Source: Actinobacteria bacterium UBA2286 (GTDB lineage Bacteria > Actinomycetota > Coriobacteriia > Anaerosomatales > Anaerosomataceae). From it: DNA of 20,669 bases. This document shows positions 14,778 through 20,669 of this stretch, in pieces. The stretch spans positions 5,047 to 25,715 of the forward strand of contig DDWM01000024.1 of the NCBI GenBank assembly GCA_002345925.1, in the 5' to 3' direction. Below the pieces are notes generated by a model. It had not been told where the DNA came from, made no database searches, and worked only from the letters and a program-made list of their open reading frames with translations. How positions within the stretch are numbered: position 1 is the stretch's first letter; the number at the start of each line of letters is the position of its first letter. The position numbers and the translations under genes are program-made.

Positions 14778-15122
14778 TGCATTGAGGCTCTTGGACACTT
14801 CAGCCAGCACTCCATACGGGCCGGAGTCGTCGCCGAGCACGAGGGCGGTCTTCCCCTACCCTTCGAGCGTTGCCACGATCGACGAGGGACAGGCGTCAGC
14901 TCCCGGGACCATCCGGGCACATGTCTGAGCGGCGGCCCAGGGTCGCGGAGTGGTGCCGAATCGGTCACTGAGAAGTCTAGATGAGCATCGAGGAAGCGCC
15001 CGGGGTGGAGTTCAACGTCGCGATGCACGATCGCAAGAAGTCGCTTCGGAAAGCGACGTGTTGCGCCTCAGACTTGGACTCAGGCGGTTCCTCGCCCGAG
15101 TTGCCCCGGCGCTTTGACAGCA
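14778..15122. other. Intergenic stretch, no recognised gene
   Basis: This lies between the operon promoter and the end of the HxlR gene. A plus-strand frame beginning at ATG 14981 has no ribosome site of note and no recognisable protein features, and it runs antisense into the HxlR gene. The only clear structure is the hairpin at 15040-15057. Confidence 0.4.
15040..15057 (-). terminator. Hairpin terminator candidate downstream of the HxlR gene
   Basis: A perfect 7-bp stem GTCGCTT/AAGCGAC with a four-base loop. On the minus strand the stem is followed by TTCTTG, a short T-rich stretch, and it lies 65 bases past the HxlR stop. A weak intrinsic terminator for that gene is likely. Confidence 0.45.
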
Positions 15123-15533
15123 TCAGGCGCCGCCATCCACACCCCTCAATCGCTCCTGCCGGCGATCGAAAGCGGCGCGCTCTTTGGCGATGGCTGGACC
15201 GTTGGCGACGCTCCACGCTGCCAGCACTTGCAGCGGTCCGAGCAGCGTCTCCCCCCGTTGAGTCAGTCCATACTCGACGGTCAGCGGGACCGTAGGGGTC
15301 GCCTTGCGCCACACCAGACCGTCGCGCTCGAGTTGCCTGACCGTCTTGGTGAGCATCCGTTGAGAGATGCCCCCGCATCGGCGGTGGAGCTCGTTGAAGC
15401 GCAGCTGACCGTCGCCGAGGTTCACGACAACGAGCACGCTCCACTTATCGCCCACGCGATCGAGGATCTCGCGAACCGGGCAGTCCTCCGCGTAGGGACC
15501 GGGATTTGGGTGCAGTGCAGGTCGGTCTGCCAT
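15123..15533 (-). CDS. HxlR (DUF24) family redox-sensing regulator
   Basis: A 136-residue winged-helix protein with the hallmark opening DCPVREILDRVGDKWSVLVV; Cys18 is the conserved redox-reactive cysteine of this family. The body (LRFNELHRRCGGISQRMLTKTVRQLERDGLV) is the recognition helix and wing region, followed by VEYGLTQRGETLLGPL. A second Cys sits in the helix-turn-helix (RRCGG). It is transcribed divergently from a QorB-like quinone reductase, the same arrangement as QorR and qor2 in Corynebacterium glutamicum, where oxidation of the single Cys relieves repression. The Shine-Dalgarno GGAGG is about ten bases from ATG 15533, somewhat far. Likely represses itself and the reductase through the inverted repeat at 15586-15616. 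Confidence 0.85.
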   Translation of the reverse strand: MADRPALHPNPGPYAEDCPVREILDRVGDKWSVLVVVNLGDGQLRFNELHRRCGGISQRMLTKTVRQLERDGLVWRKATPTVPLTVEYGLTQRGETLLGPLQVLAAWSVANGPAIAKERAAFDRRQERLRGVDGGA

Positions 15534-15585
15534 TGGACGGTTACCTCCGTGTGCCTTGGGCGCGACGAAGTGCCTTCTTGCGTCA

Positions 15586-15616
15586 CTTGGGACTAAGGGT
15601 AAGGGTAGTTCCCAAG
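15586..15616. promoter_or_regulatory. HxlR operator candidate (CTTGGGA/TCCCAAG)
   Basis: Perfect 7-bp arms at 15586-15592 and 15610-15616, centres 24 bases apart, lie in the divergent region between the HxlR and quinone reductase genes. The spacer contains a tandem AAGGGT repeat. A loose third half-site, CCTTGGG, is at 15554-15560. It is the only obvious dyad in this gap. Confidence 0.55.
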
Positions 15617-15681
15617 AGTAAGCAACGTCTCACGCGTAACCGCCCTTGCGGCTACAGAGACGCATCCGCGAGGAGGACGGC

Positions 15682-16527
15682 ATGATCGTGGTCACCGGCG
15701 CGACAGGGCAATTGGGCCGACAGGTGGTCGAGCGGCTGATGGAGATGGTCCCGCCATCGACCATCGCACTGAGCGTGCGAGACCCGCAGAAGGCGGTCGA
15801 CATGGCTGCCGCCGGTGTCGGGGTGCGGGAGTCCGACTTCACTGATCACGACTCGATGGTGCGCGCGTTCACCGGCGCCGACAAGGTTCTCATCATCTCG
15901 ACTCGCGGTCCCGGTGTCGTGGCAGAACACCTCGGAGCCGTCGCGGCTGCCGCAGCAGCCGGCGTCCCTCATGTCGTGTATACGAGCGGTACTCAGGCTG
16001 AGGGGACCACCACGGCAGGCGTGCACAAGCAGACGGAGGCCGCGATCCGTTCCGCTGGCATGACGTACACCTTCCTGCGCAACAACCTGTACGCGGACGT
16101 GCTGGTCAGAGAAGTCCTCGGAGCGATCGAAGCAGGCGTGCTCAGCTCTCCCGCGGGAGATGGAAGGGTGGGCGCAGTCACCCGCAGCGATTGCGCGGCT
16201 GTCGCAGCCAGCGTGCTAGCGACTTCCGGGCATGAGGATCGGATCTACGACATCACCGGACCGGACTCCGTTGGATGGCTTGACCTGGCCGCGGTCGCGT
16301 CCGAAGCAGCCGGACACGACGTCCCCTACGCTCCTGTCTCCTTGGACGAGTTCGCAGGAGGACCCAACGCTGTGATGGCCGACTACTACGGAGGCATATC
16401 CCGCGGGGGATACGACATCGTCAGCGATGCGGTGCTCGATATCACGGGAAGGCCGCCCGTATCTGCGCTGGCATTCGTCCGGCGGACGGTCCGCGAAGCA
16501 CTCGCGCATCGCGTCACGGGAGCCTGA
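15682..16527 (+). CDS. qorB: QorB-like NAD(P)H:quinone oxidoreductase (atypical SDR, NmrA-like)
   Basis: A 281-residue Rossmann-fold enzyme starting at ATG 15682, with AGGAGG five bases upstream (15671-15676). The N-terminus MIVVTGATGQLGRQVVERL holds the NAD(P)-binding GATGQLG. Further matches to Escherichia coli QorB (YtfG) run along the whole length: VRDPQKA, the SDFTDHDSMVRAF stretch, VYTSGTQAE, YTFLRNNLYADVL, and SPAGDGRVGAVTRSDCAAVAASVL. QorB-type enzymes reduce quinones with NADPH in the cytoplasm and protect against quinone and electrophile stress. It is divergent from an HxlR regulator, so expression is probably induced by quinones or oxidants. The gene is followed by a strong hairpin. 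Confidence 0.88.
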   Translation: MIVVTGATGQLGRQVVERLMEMVPPSTIALSVRDPQKAVDMAAAGVGVRESDFTDHDSMVRAFTGADKVLIISTRGPGVVAEHLGAVAAAAAAGVPHVVYTSGTQAEGTTTAGVHKQTEAAIRSAGMTYTFLRNNLYADVLVREVLGAIEAGVLSSPAGDGRVGAVTRSDCAAVAASVLATSGHEDRIYDITGPDSVGWLDLAAVASEAAGHDVPYAPVSLDEFAGGPNAVMADYYGGISRGGYDIVSDAVLDITGRPPVSALAFVRRTVREALAHRVTGA

Positions 16528-16609
16528 CTGCTGAACGTCTTGTCGTTGCGGCCATCCAATCACGGGCATGCGGACTCAAGACGAGTGGACGGACGCGCTC
16601 AGCGATAGA

Positions 16610-16642
16610 CAGCCCCCGGCACCTTCTCGGTGACCGGGGCTG
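16610..16642. terminator. Strong bidirectional hairpin terminator
   Basis: Arms of 14 bases (16610-16623 and 16629-16642) pair over about 13 positions (CAGCCCC, GG, CACC) with one-base bulges, around a five-base TTCTC loop. It lies about 80 bases past the reductase stop and between convergent genes, so it may serve both directions. No long T-run follows on either side. Confidence 0.6.
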
Positions 16643-16655
16643 CGTCAAGTCTTCC

Positions 16656-16681
16656 TGGCGGAGAGGTGGGGAACCGAACCC
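16656..16681 (-). other. tRNA-Ser-like 3' end fragment (possible attachment-site scar)
   Basis: On the minus strand these 26 bases read GGGTTC, GGTTCCCCA, then CCTCTCC-G-CCA, like the T-arm, acceptor strand, discriminator and CCA end of a serine tRNA. A terminator-like hairpin follows 13 bases later. No matching 5' half (GGAGAGG and an anticodon arm) is found at the right distance, and the outer T-stem pairs are broken. It is therefore either a remnant left by tRNA-targeted integration or chance similarity. Confidence 0.35.
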
Positions 16682-16823
16682 TGGATGGAGGGATACCCGC
16701 CTGCGATTTGGCTCCACCCGATGGATGCGAAGGTGGCGCTCTGTCCTTGTGCGTGCCCCAAGTGCCGGCAGCGACCTGATGCAGCGGCGTCGTGTATCGA
16801 CTGCCCTTGTCCCAGTCTCTCCC

Positions 16824-19202
16824 TTACTCGCTCCGGAGCGCCTCCACCGGGTCCTTGTCGGCCGCCATCCGCGCGGGGACCGCCCCGCCTACGAGCGTGA
16901 GAGCCACGCTGATCGCCACGAGGGCGAGTGCGTACAGAAGCGGCAACTGCGACACCTCCGCGAGGCCAGTCATGTTCTCGATGATGGTGTTGGCGGGAAT
17001 CGTGAGGATGTAGGCGATCCCGATGCCCAGCAGTCCTGAGAACACGCCGATGATGAAGGTCTCGGCCGTGAAGACGCGGGTGATGTCCTTCTTCCGCGCT
17101 CCGAGCGCCCGCAGGACACCGATCTCCTTGGTGCGCTCCAGGACCGAGATGTACGTGATGATGCTGATCATGATCAGCGACACCACGAGCGAGATCGCCG
17201 CGAAGGCCACTAGAACGAGCGTGATGCCGTCCATGATGCCGCCGGTCATCTCGGTCACGGAGCTGGCGAGGTCGGTGTAGACCACGGTATCCGCCTCGTC
17301 GAGCCCGACGTTGTAGTCGTCAAGGTATGCCAGGACGGCGTCCTTGGACTCGAAGTCTCTCGGGTAGAGGAACGTCATGAGCGGCACGCTCTCACCGCCG
17401 AGGTATGCGAGAGTGGTGCTCTTGGTGCTCTCGTCAATCGCCTCGAGCGTGATCACGTTGTAATCGGCGTCCTGCTGGGCTTTCACGATGTCCGAGTCGG
17501 CGGCGTTGTCGGTGACGAGCTGCACCAGCCGGTCGCTGTAGGCGATGCCGTTACCCACGAGGCCGATCGCCACGTCGGGCTTGAGGCGCACGACGCCGGA
17601 GATCCGCAGCGTGGTGCTGCTCGTTGAGTCGTACATGGCCTCGAAGTCGGTACCCGGGACGAAGTTCCCCATCGGGGTCTTGGTGTAGTAGTCGTCGTTG
17701 TCGATAAGCTTCAGTTCGGCCCCGACGAGTTCTTCGAAAGGGATCTCATCGGCGGCCTCGACATCGAATCCCAACTTCTCGAACACCGCGCGATCGATGC
17801 GGTTCATGTTGTCGACCACCAGGACCAGATCGGTCATCTGAGTCGGGTACTCGCCTGAGAGCAGGTCGTAGTTCGTCTCGAGGTATGGCGTGGAGGCGCT
17901 GTCCAGGGGCTCGGGATAGGAGCTGAGGCCGACACCACTCATGCTGGACAGATCTCCCGCACCGGGGGACATGGACTGCATGCTGTCCGGGTTCGTGGTG
18001 CCGATCGAGATCGCTGCGGGCACGATCTCGCCGTCGTCCTCGCGCAGCAGGTTCATCCCCACCATGCGAAGGTAGCCGACACCGTTACAGATCTCCGGAT
18101 CGATCGCCTCCACGTACTCGACGTACTCGTCGGTGATAACGTTCACGTGGGCAATCGTCTCGTCAGCCGGATCGTAGAGGGCGACCTCCCGGGTGTCGGC
18201 GTACTCGGTCTCACCCATCAGGCGGGATGCCGGCAACTCTCCGCGCATCTCATCCATGGTCTCCGCATCCATCTCCATCGAGGTCGGCGCGATGACCACC
18301 GGGAACTCCGAGAGCGCATCGTTCTGGAACTGATCGACCTGCACGCCGAAGCCATTCGAGAGGCTGAGGATGAGGGCGATGCCGATGATGCCGATGCTCG
18401 AGGCCAGGGCGGTAAGGGTGGTGCGCCACTTCTTGGTGGCGATGTTCCGGCCGGAGAGCTTGAGTGCCGTGCGGAAACTCATGCTGGTCTTCTTGAGCTG
18501 GTAGCCTTGCTCGCCTCGCGAGGCCCGCTTCGGGTTGCTGTCGGCGATGACGTGACCGTCCTGGAACCTCACGATGCGGTCGGCATACTGCTCCGCCAGT
18601 TCCGGGTTGTGGGTCACCATGATCACCAGCTTATCGGCAGCGATCTCCTTGATCAGGTCCATGACCTGGCCACTGGTGACGGTATCGAGGGCGCCCGTGG
18701 GCTCGTCGGCGAGGATAATGTCCGGATCGTTGGCAAGCGCGCGGGCAATGGCCACCCGCTGCATCTGGCCGCCGGAGAGCTGGTTCGGCTTCTTGTGGAT
18801 GTGGTCCTTGAGTCCAACCCGTTCGAGCGCCTCCACGGCCTTCGCATGCTTCTCGGCGGCGGGAACACCGCTCAAGGTCAGGCCCATCTCGACGTTATCG
18901 AGGACGCTCAGGTGGGTGATGAGATTGTAGGTCTGGAAGACGAACCCGACGCTGTTGTTGCGGTATGCGTCCCACTCCCAGTCCGCGAAGTCCTTGGTGG
19001 ACTTACCGTTGATGATCAGGTCACCGCTGTCGTACTTGTCGAGCCCGCCGATGAGATTGAGGAACGTGGTCTTCCCGGAGCCGCTCGGGCCCAGGACGGC
19101 GACGAACTCCGTCTTCCCGAATTCCAGGCTAACGCCATCGAGCGCGACCTGCGTGAAGTCCCCGGTCGTGTAGCTTTTGGACACGTCTTTGACACGCAGC
19201 AT
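16824..19202 (-). CDS. MacB-like ABC transporter ATPase-permease fusion (FtsX type)
   Basis: A 792-residue protein. Residues 1-220 form an ABC ATPase of the LolD/MacB type: Walker A GPSGSGKT (38-45), Q-loop FVFQTYN (about 87-93), signature LSGGQ (142-146), Walker B IILADEP (162-168) and switch His198. A short linker leads to the first membrane helix near 262-284, then a large extracytoplasmic domain of about 370 residues, and an FtsX-type permease with three helices at the C-terminus, including VLERTKEIGVLRALGARKKDI. Such proteins work as mechanotransducing dimers or export peptides, drugs or lipids. No periplasmic partner is nearby. ATG 19202 has GGAAGGA about eight bases upstream. It lies 51 bases downstream of the MarR regulator, so the two form an operon. 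Confidence 0.88.
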   Translation of the reverse strand: MLRVKDVSKSYTTGDFTQVALDGVSLEFGKTEFVAVLGPSGSGKTTFLNLIGGLDKYDSGDLIINGKSTKDFADWEWDAYRNNSVGFVFQTYNLITHLSVLDNVEMGLTLSGVPAAEKHAKAVEALERVGLKDHIHKKPNQLSGGQMQRVAIARALANDPDIILADEPTGALDTVTSGQVMDLIKEIAADKLVIMVTHNPELAEQYADRIVRFQDGHVIADSNPKRASRGEQGYQLKKTSMSFRTALKLSGRNIATKKWRTTLTALASSIGIIGIALILSLSNGFGVQVDQFQNDALSEFPVVIAPTSMEMDAETMDEMRGELPASRLMGETEYADTREVALYDPADETIAHVNVITDEYVEYVEAIDPEICNGVGYLRMVGMNLLREDDGEIVPAAISIGTTNPDSMQSMSPGAGDLSSMSGVGLSSYPEPLDSASTPYLETNYDLLSGEYPTQMTDLVLVVDNMNRIDRAVFEKLGFDVEAADEIPFEELVGAELKLIDNDDYYTKTPMGNFVPGTDFEAMYDSTSSTTLRISGVVRLKPDVAIGLVGNGIAYSDRLVQLVTDNAADSDIVKAQQDADYNVITLEAIDESTKSTTLAYLGGESVPLMTFLYPRDFESKDAVLAYLDDYNVGLDEADTVVYTDLASSVTEMTGGIMDGITLVLVAFAAISLVVSLIMISIITYISVLERTKEIGVLRALGARKKDITRVFTAETFIIGVFSGLLGIGIAYILTIPANTIIENMTGLAEVSQLPLLYALALVAISVALTLVGGAVPARMAADKDPVEALRSE

Positions 19203-19253
19203 GCTGTGGTTCCTTCCGATTGGCTGAAGTGGGTATCGAGAAACGGCCGCAGG

Positions 19254-19721
19254 TCAGCGGCCCATGTCGGTCATCGTCGCCACGAGTGACCGCTGGATGC
19301 GCACGAGGGTGGCGACGTCCTCCTCGGGAAGTGATGACAGGAGTCGACGCGCAAGCTCGCGCCGAGGAGCCATAGCATCCTGGAGGGTGCGGGCGCCTTC
19401 ATCCGTAATCGAGATGATGGCCACACGTCGGTCATGCGCGTCGCCGCTGCGCAGCACGAGGCCTTCGGCCTCGAGCGACTCGATGAGCGACGAAGTCGCC
19501 GGAGCCTTGATCCCGAGGAGTCGCGCGAGCTCGCCGGCTCTCTTCTCGCCCGATTCAGAGAGAGCGCGTAGCAGGAGAAGGCGCGGTCCGTCGACAAGGA
19601 GGGCGGGATGAGCGCGCTCGCACTGTGCGACGAACAAACGGCCCATCATCATCACGTTGGCCGACACCTGGTCGAGCAGTTCGTCGGAGGTGGTTTCGAT
19701 GAGTTCGGGCGAGGTAGACAT
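19254..19721 (-). CDS. MarR-family transcriptional regulator
   Basis: A 155-residue winged-helix protein: an N-terminal dimerisation helix, then AGELARLLGIKAPATSSLIESLEAEGLVLR as helix-turn-helix, and SGDAHDRRVAIISITDEGARTL as the wing with the MarR-typical DxRR. The start chosen is ATG 19721, since the frame upstream runs through the promoter and operator and adds 79 residues unlike the family. The ribosome site is weak (AAAGAG). It is the first gene of an operon with the MacB-like ABC transporter, so it probably represses both until an exported compound binds. Confidence 0.85.
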   Translation of the reverse strand: MSTSPELIETTSDELLDQVSANVMMMGRLFVAQCERAHPALLVDGPRLLLLRALSESGEKRAGELARLLGIKAPATSSLIESLEAEGLVLRSGDAHDRRVAIISITDEGARTLQDAMAPRRELARRLLSSLPEEDVATLVRIQRSLVATMTDMGR

Positions 19722-19722
19722 G

Positions 19723-19756
19723 GATACTCTTTCGATTGTCGAATCATTTGAGTATC
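19723..19756. promoter_or_regulatory. Nested palindromic MarR operator
   Basis: Outer arms GATACTC (19723-19729) and GAGTATC (19750-19756) are perfect 7-bp inverted repeats. Inside lies a second dyad TTCGA-TTG-TCGAA (19731-19743). It ends at the MarR start codon, covering the predicted transcription start and leader, so binding would block transcription of the MarR-ABC operon. Confidence 0.65.
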
Positions 19757-20040
19757 GAACTATGTGTGCCCAATCCCCGCATGTCAATGGTATGGACATG
19801 CTGAAGGCATCAGCAGACCCCCACCCCCACGCGGGAGACACCCAGGCTTCGGGACCGGAGACCGGATCCGACTCCCAAACGCACGCAGCCTCAACCTCCC
19901 CTATTGGGTGGTCGGACCCCGCTTGCGCTGGGGAGTGCTCGCGAAACGGTCGCTGCAAGCCCGGCCGTTAGACTGCGACGCCAGCGATCCTATCGCCACA
20001 ACGGCCTTCGCCTTCGCGGACTCGTGCGCGGGCAGCTGCA
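19757..20040. other. Divergent intergenic region, no gene recognised
   Basis: Apart from the MarR promoter at 19759-19787, no coding signal or repeat stands out in this stretch between the MarR and TetR genes. The plus-strand frame from 19764 lacks a ribosome site and any recognisable protein features, and it crosses the TetR promoter and start in another frame. Confidence 0.4.
19759..19787 (-). promoter_or_regulatory. Consensus promoter of the MarR-ABC operon
   Basis: On the minus strand, TTGACA (19782-19787, six of six), a 17-base spacer and CATAGT (19759-19764, four of six). Transcription should start near 19752, inside the outer operator arm, leaving a leader of about 30 bases. Confidence 0.65.
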
Positions 20041-20045
20041 GACGC

Positions 20046-20074
20046 TTGACTCAGCGCAAACGAGACGGTAATCT
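20046..20074 (+). promoter_or_regulatory. Putative promoter of the TetR gene
   Basis: TTGACT (20046-20051, five of six), a 17-base spacer and TAATCT (20069-20074, weak). The start site would fall just before the TetR palindrome, so bound repressor would block elongation or initiation. Confidence 0.45.
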
Positions 20075-20082
20075 CCAACTTA

Positions 20083-20098
20083 CTTACCGGTCGGTAAG
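20083..20098. promoter_or_regulatory. TetR-type operator (CTTACCG-GT-CGGTAAG)
   Basis: Perfect 7-bp arms with a two-base centre, matching the common TTACnnnCnGTAA style of operators bound by AcrR/TetR-family repressors. It lies between the promoter and the TetR start codon, indicating autoregulation. Confidence 0.7.
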
Positions 20099-20133
20099 CT
20101 CTCGATTCGATGAGTCAGGAGGTACGTCGAGCA

Positions 20134-20669
20134 ATGGAAGCAACGAGCGACCGACAGATCGGCGCCCTTCGAGATACACGCCAGCAGATCCTCGATGTAG
20201 CGCGATACCTGTTCTCTGATTGCAGCTACCTCGGCGTGTCCATGAAGGACATCTCGCAGCGTCTGGGAATCACGAAGGCCGCCCTCTACTACCACTTCTC
20301 CAGCAAGAGGGACATCTACGTGACGGTCCTCGACGAGGTCCTGGTGGACCTGCGCGCGGGCCTGTGCACCGAGCGCCTGGACGAACCGGCAGAGGAGCAA
20401 CTCCGGCGCATGGTCAAGGACTATATGGAATTCGGGATGCGCGAGAGAAACCTCGTCAACGCTCTGATGCTTAAGCTCTCCCCTGCTGAGACCGAGCTGC
20501 GTCAGTTCGTCGTCTCCTCGAGAGAACAGTTGATCGAACTGTTCCGGCCCGCCATCGAGGGTGTCTTCGCACTGAGACGTTCACGGCCGGGTGTCGATGG
20601 CCGACTCCTGGCGACGATGCTCGTTGCGATGATGGATGGGCTCGTCTTGGAGCACTCCTACTTCAAGAA
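20134..20669 (+). CDS. TetR/AcrR-family transcriptional regulator (truncated by window edge)
   Basis: At least 178 residues; the frame is open at the right edge and only the C-terminus is missing. The N-terminal DNA-binding domain reads RDTRQQILDVARYLFSD, then YLGVSMKDISQRLGITKAAL and YYHFSSKRDIY, the standard TetR helix-turn-helix with its YYHF signature. The C-terminal ligand domain is divergent and does not reveal a ligand. I chose ATG 20134 because AGGAGG (20117-20122) precedes it by 11 bases; an in-frame ATG at 20110 has no such site. The gene is divergent from the MarR-ABC operon and follows its own palindrome. The target is probably itself and a gene further right. Confidence 0.85.
   Translation, partial: MEATSDRQIGALRDTRQQILDVARYLFSDCSYLGVSMKDISQRLGITKAALYYHFSSKRDIYVTVLDEVLVDLRAGLCTERLDEPAEEQLRRMVKDYMEFGMRERNLVNALMLKLSPAETELRQFVVSSREQLIELFRPAIEGVFALRRSRPGVDGRLLATMLVAMMDGLVLEHSYFK

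Larger units (their letters stand above)
16528..16823. other. Convergent intergenic region with terminator and tRNA-like fragment
   Basis: No protein gene is supported here. It contains the hairpin at 16610-16642 and a tRNA-3'-end-like fragment at 16656-16681, and separates the convergent reductase and ABC transporter genes. Confidence 0.5.

Noticed and set aside
14981..15295. Small plus-strand protein between the operon promoter and HxlR
   Set aside because: No ribosome site, no recognisable features, and it runs antisense through the HxlR gene; the 15040-15057 hairpin lies inside it.
16656..16780. Complete tRNA (serine or selenocysteine) on the minus strand
   Set aside because: No 5' acceptor partner, D-arm or anticodon loop at the proper distance, and outer T-stem pairs mismatch; kept only as a fragment.
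18147..19289. Plus-strand open frame of 380 codons over the ABC gene
   Set aside because: Opposite strand of a clear ABC transporter; no family features.
19722..19958. MarR protein extended to 234 residues
   Set aside because: The extension covers the consensus promoter and nested operator and does not resemble the family.
1..20669. CRISPR array or insertion sequence
   Set aside because: No regularly spaced repeats of suitable length and no transposase or terminal inverted repeats were seen.

Overview
The window is GC-rich, densely coded and mostly on the minus strand, with strong GGAGG-type ribosome binding sites, short 4 to 8 base gene overlaps and sigma70-like promoters. This looks like a high-GC Gram-positive chromosome. 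An anaerobic actinobacterium such as a member of the Coriobacteriia would fit, but that placement is inference from composition and gene content, not from a marker gene.

Layout from left to right. (1) 1-215: non-coding edge with short repeats and a long palindrome. (2) 216-2134, minus: a type IV toxin-antitoxin-like pair, an AbiEi-like antitoxin with a relic nuclease-type N-terminus followed by a nucleotidyltransferase. (3) 2384-4979: a divergent heavy-metal module, a CadA/ZntA-type P1B ATPase (minus) and a CadC-like ArsR repressor (plus), with two matching operator palindromes between them. The ATPase reading frame is interrupted by a TGA exactly where the first Cys of the metal-binding GxTCxxC motif should be. 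A stem-loop matching the bacterial SECIS pattern lies just downstream, so the gene most likely encodes a selenocysteine (UxxC) metal pump. Ordinary annotation would start it at an internal GTG (4414) and lose the metal-binding domain. This is the main discovery candidate.

(4) 5014-14707, minus: six tightly packed genes, probably one operon. In transcription order they are a ChrB-N/amphi-Trp fusion protein, a P2-like cation ATPase, an MFS transporter, a second P2-like cation ATPase, a radical SAM/SPASM-like protein and an LPG-synthase-type flippase. A promoter flanked by an inverted repeat lies ahead of the first gene. The set suggests envelope or ion stress, but I recognise no named system with this composition.

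(5) 15123-16527: divergent HxlR regulator and QorB-like NAD(P)H:quinone reductase, a redox-sensing pair like QorR/qor2 of Corynebacterium glutamicum, ending in a strong hairpin terminator. (6) 16656-16681: a tRNA-3'-end-like fragment. (7) 16824-19721, minus: MarR regulator followed by a MacB-like ABC ATPase-permease fusion, with a consensus promoter and nested palindromic operator. (8) 20134 to the right edge: a TetR/AcrR regulator behind a TetR-type palindrome, cut by the window end.

The overall theme is metal, redox and envelope stress defence, with each export module beside its own one-component regulator.
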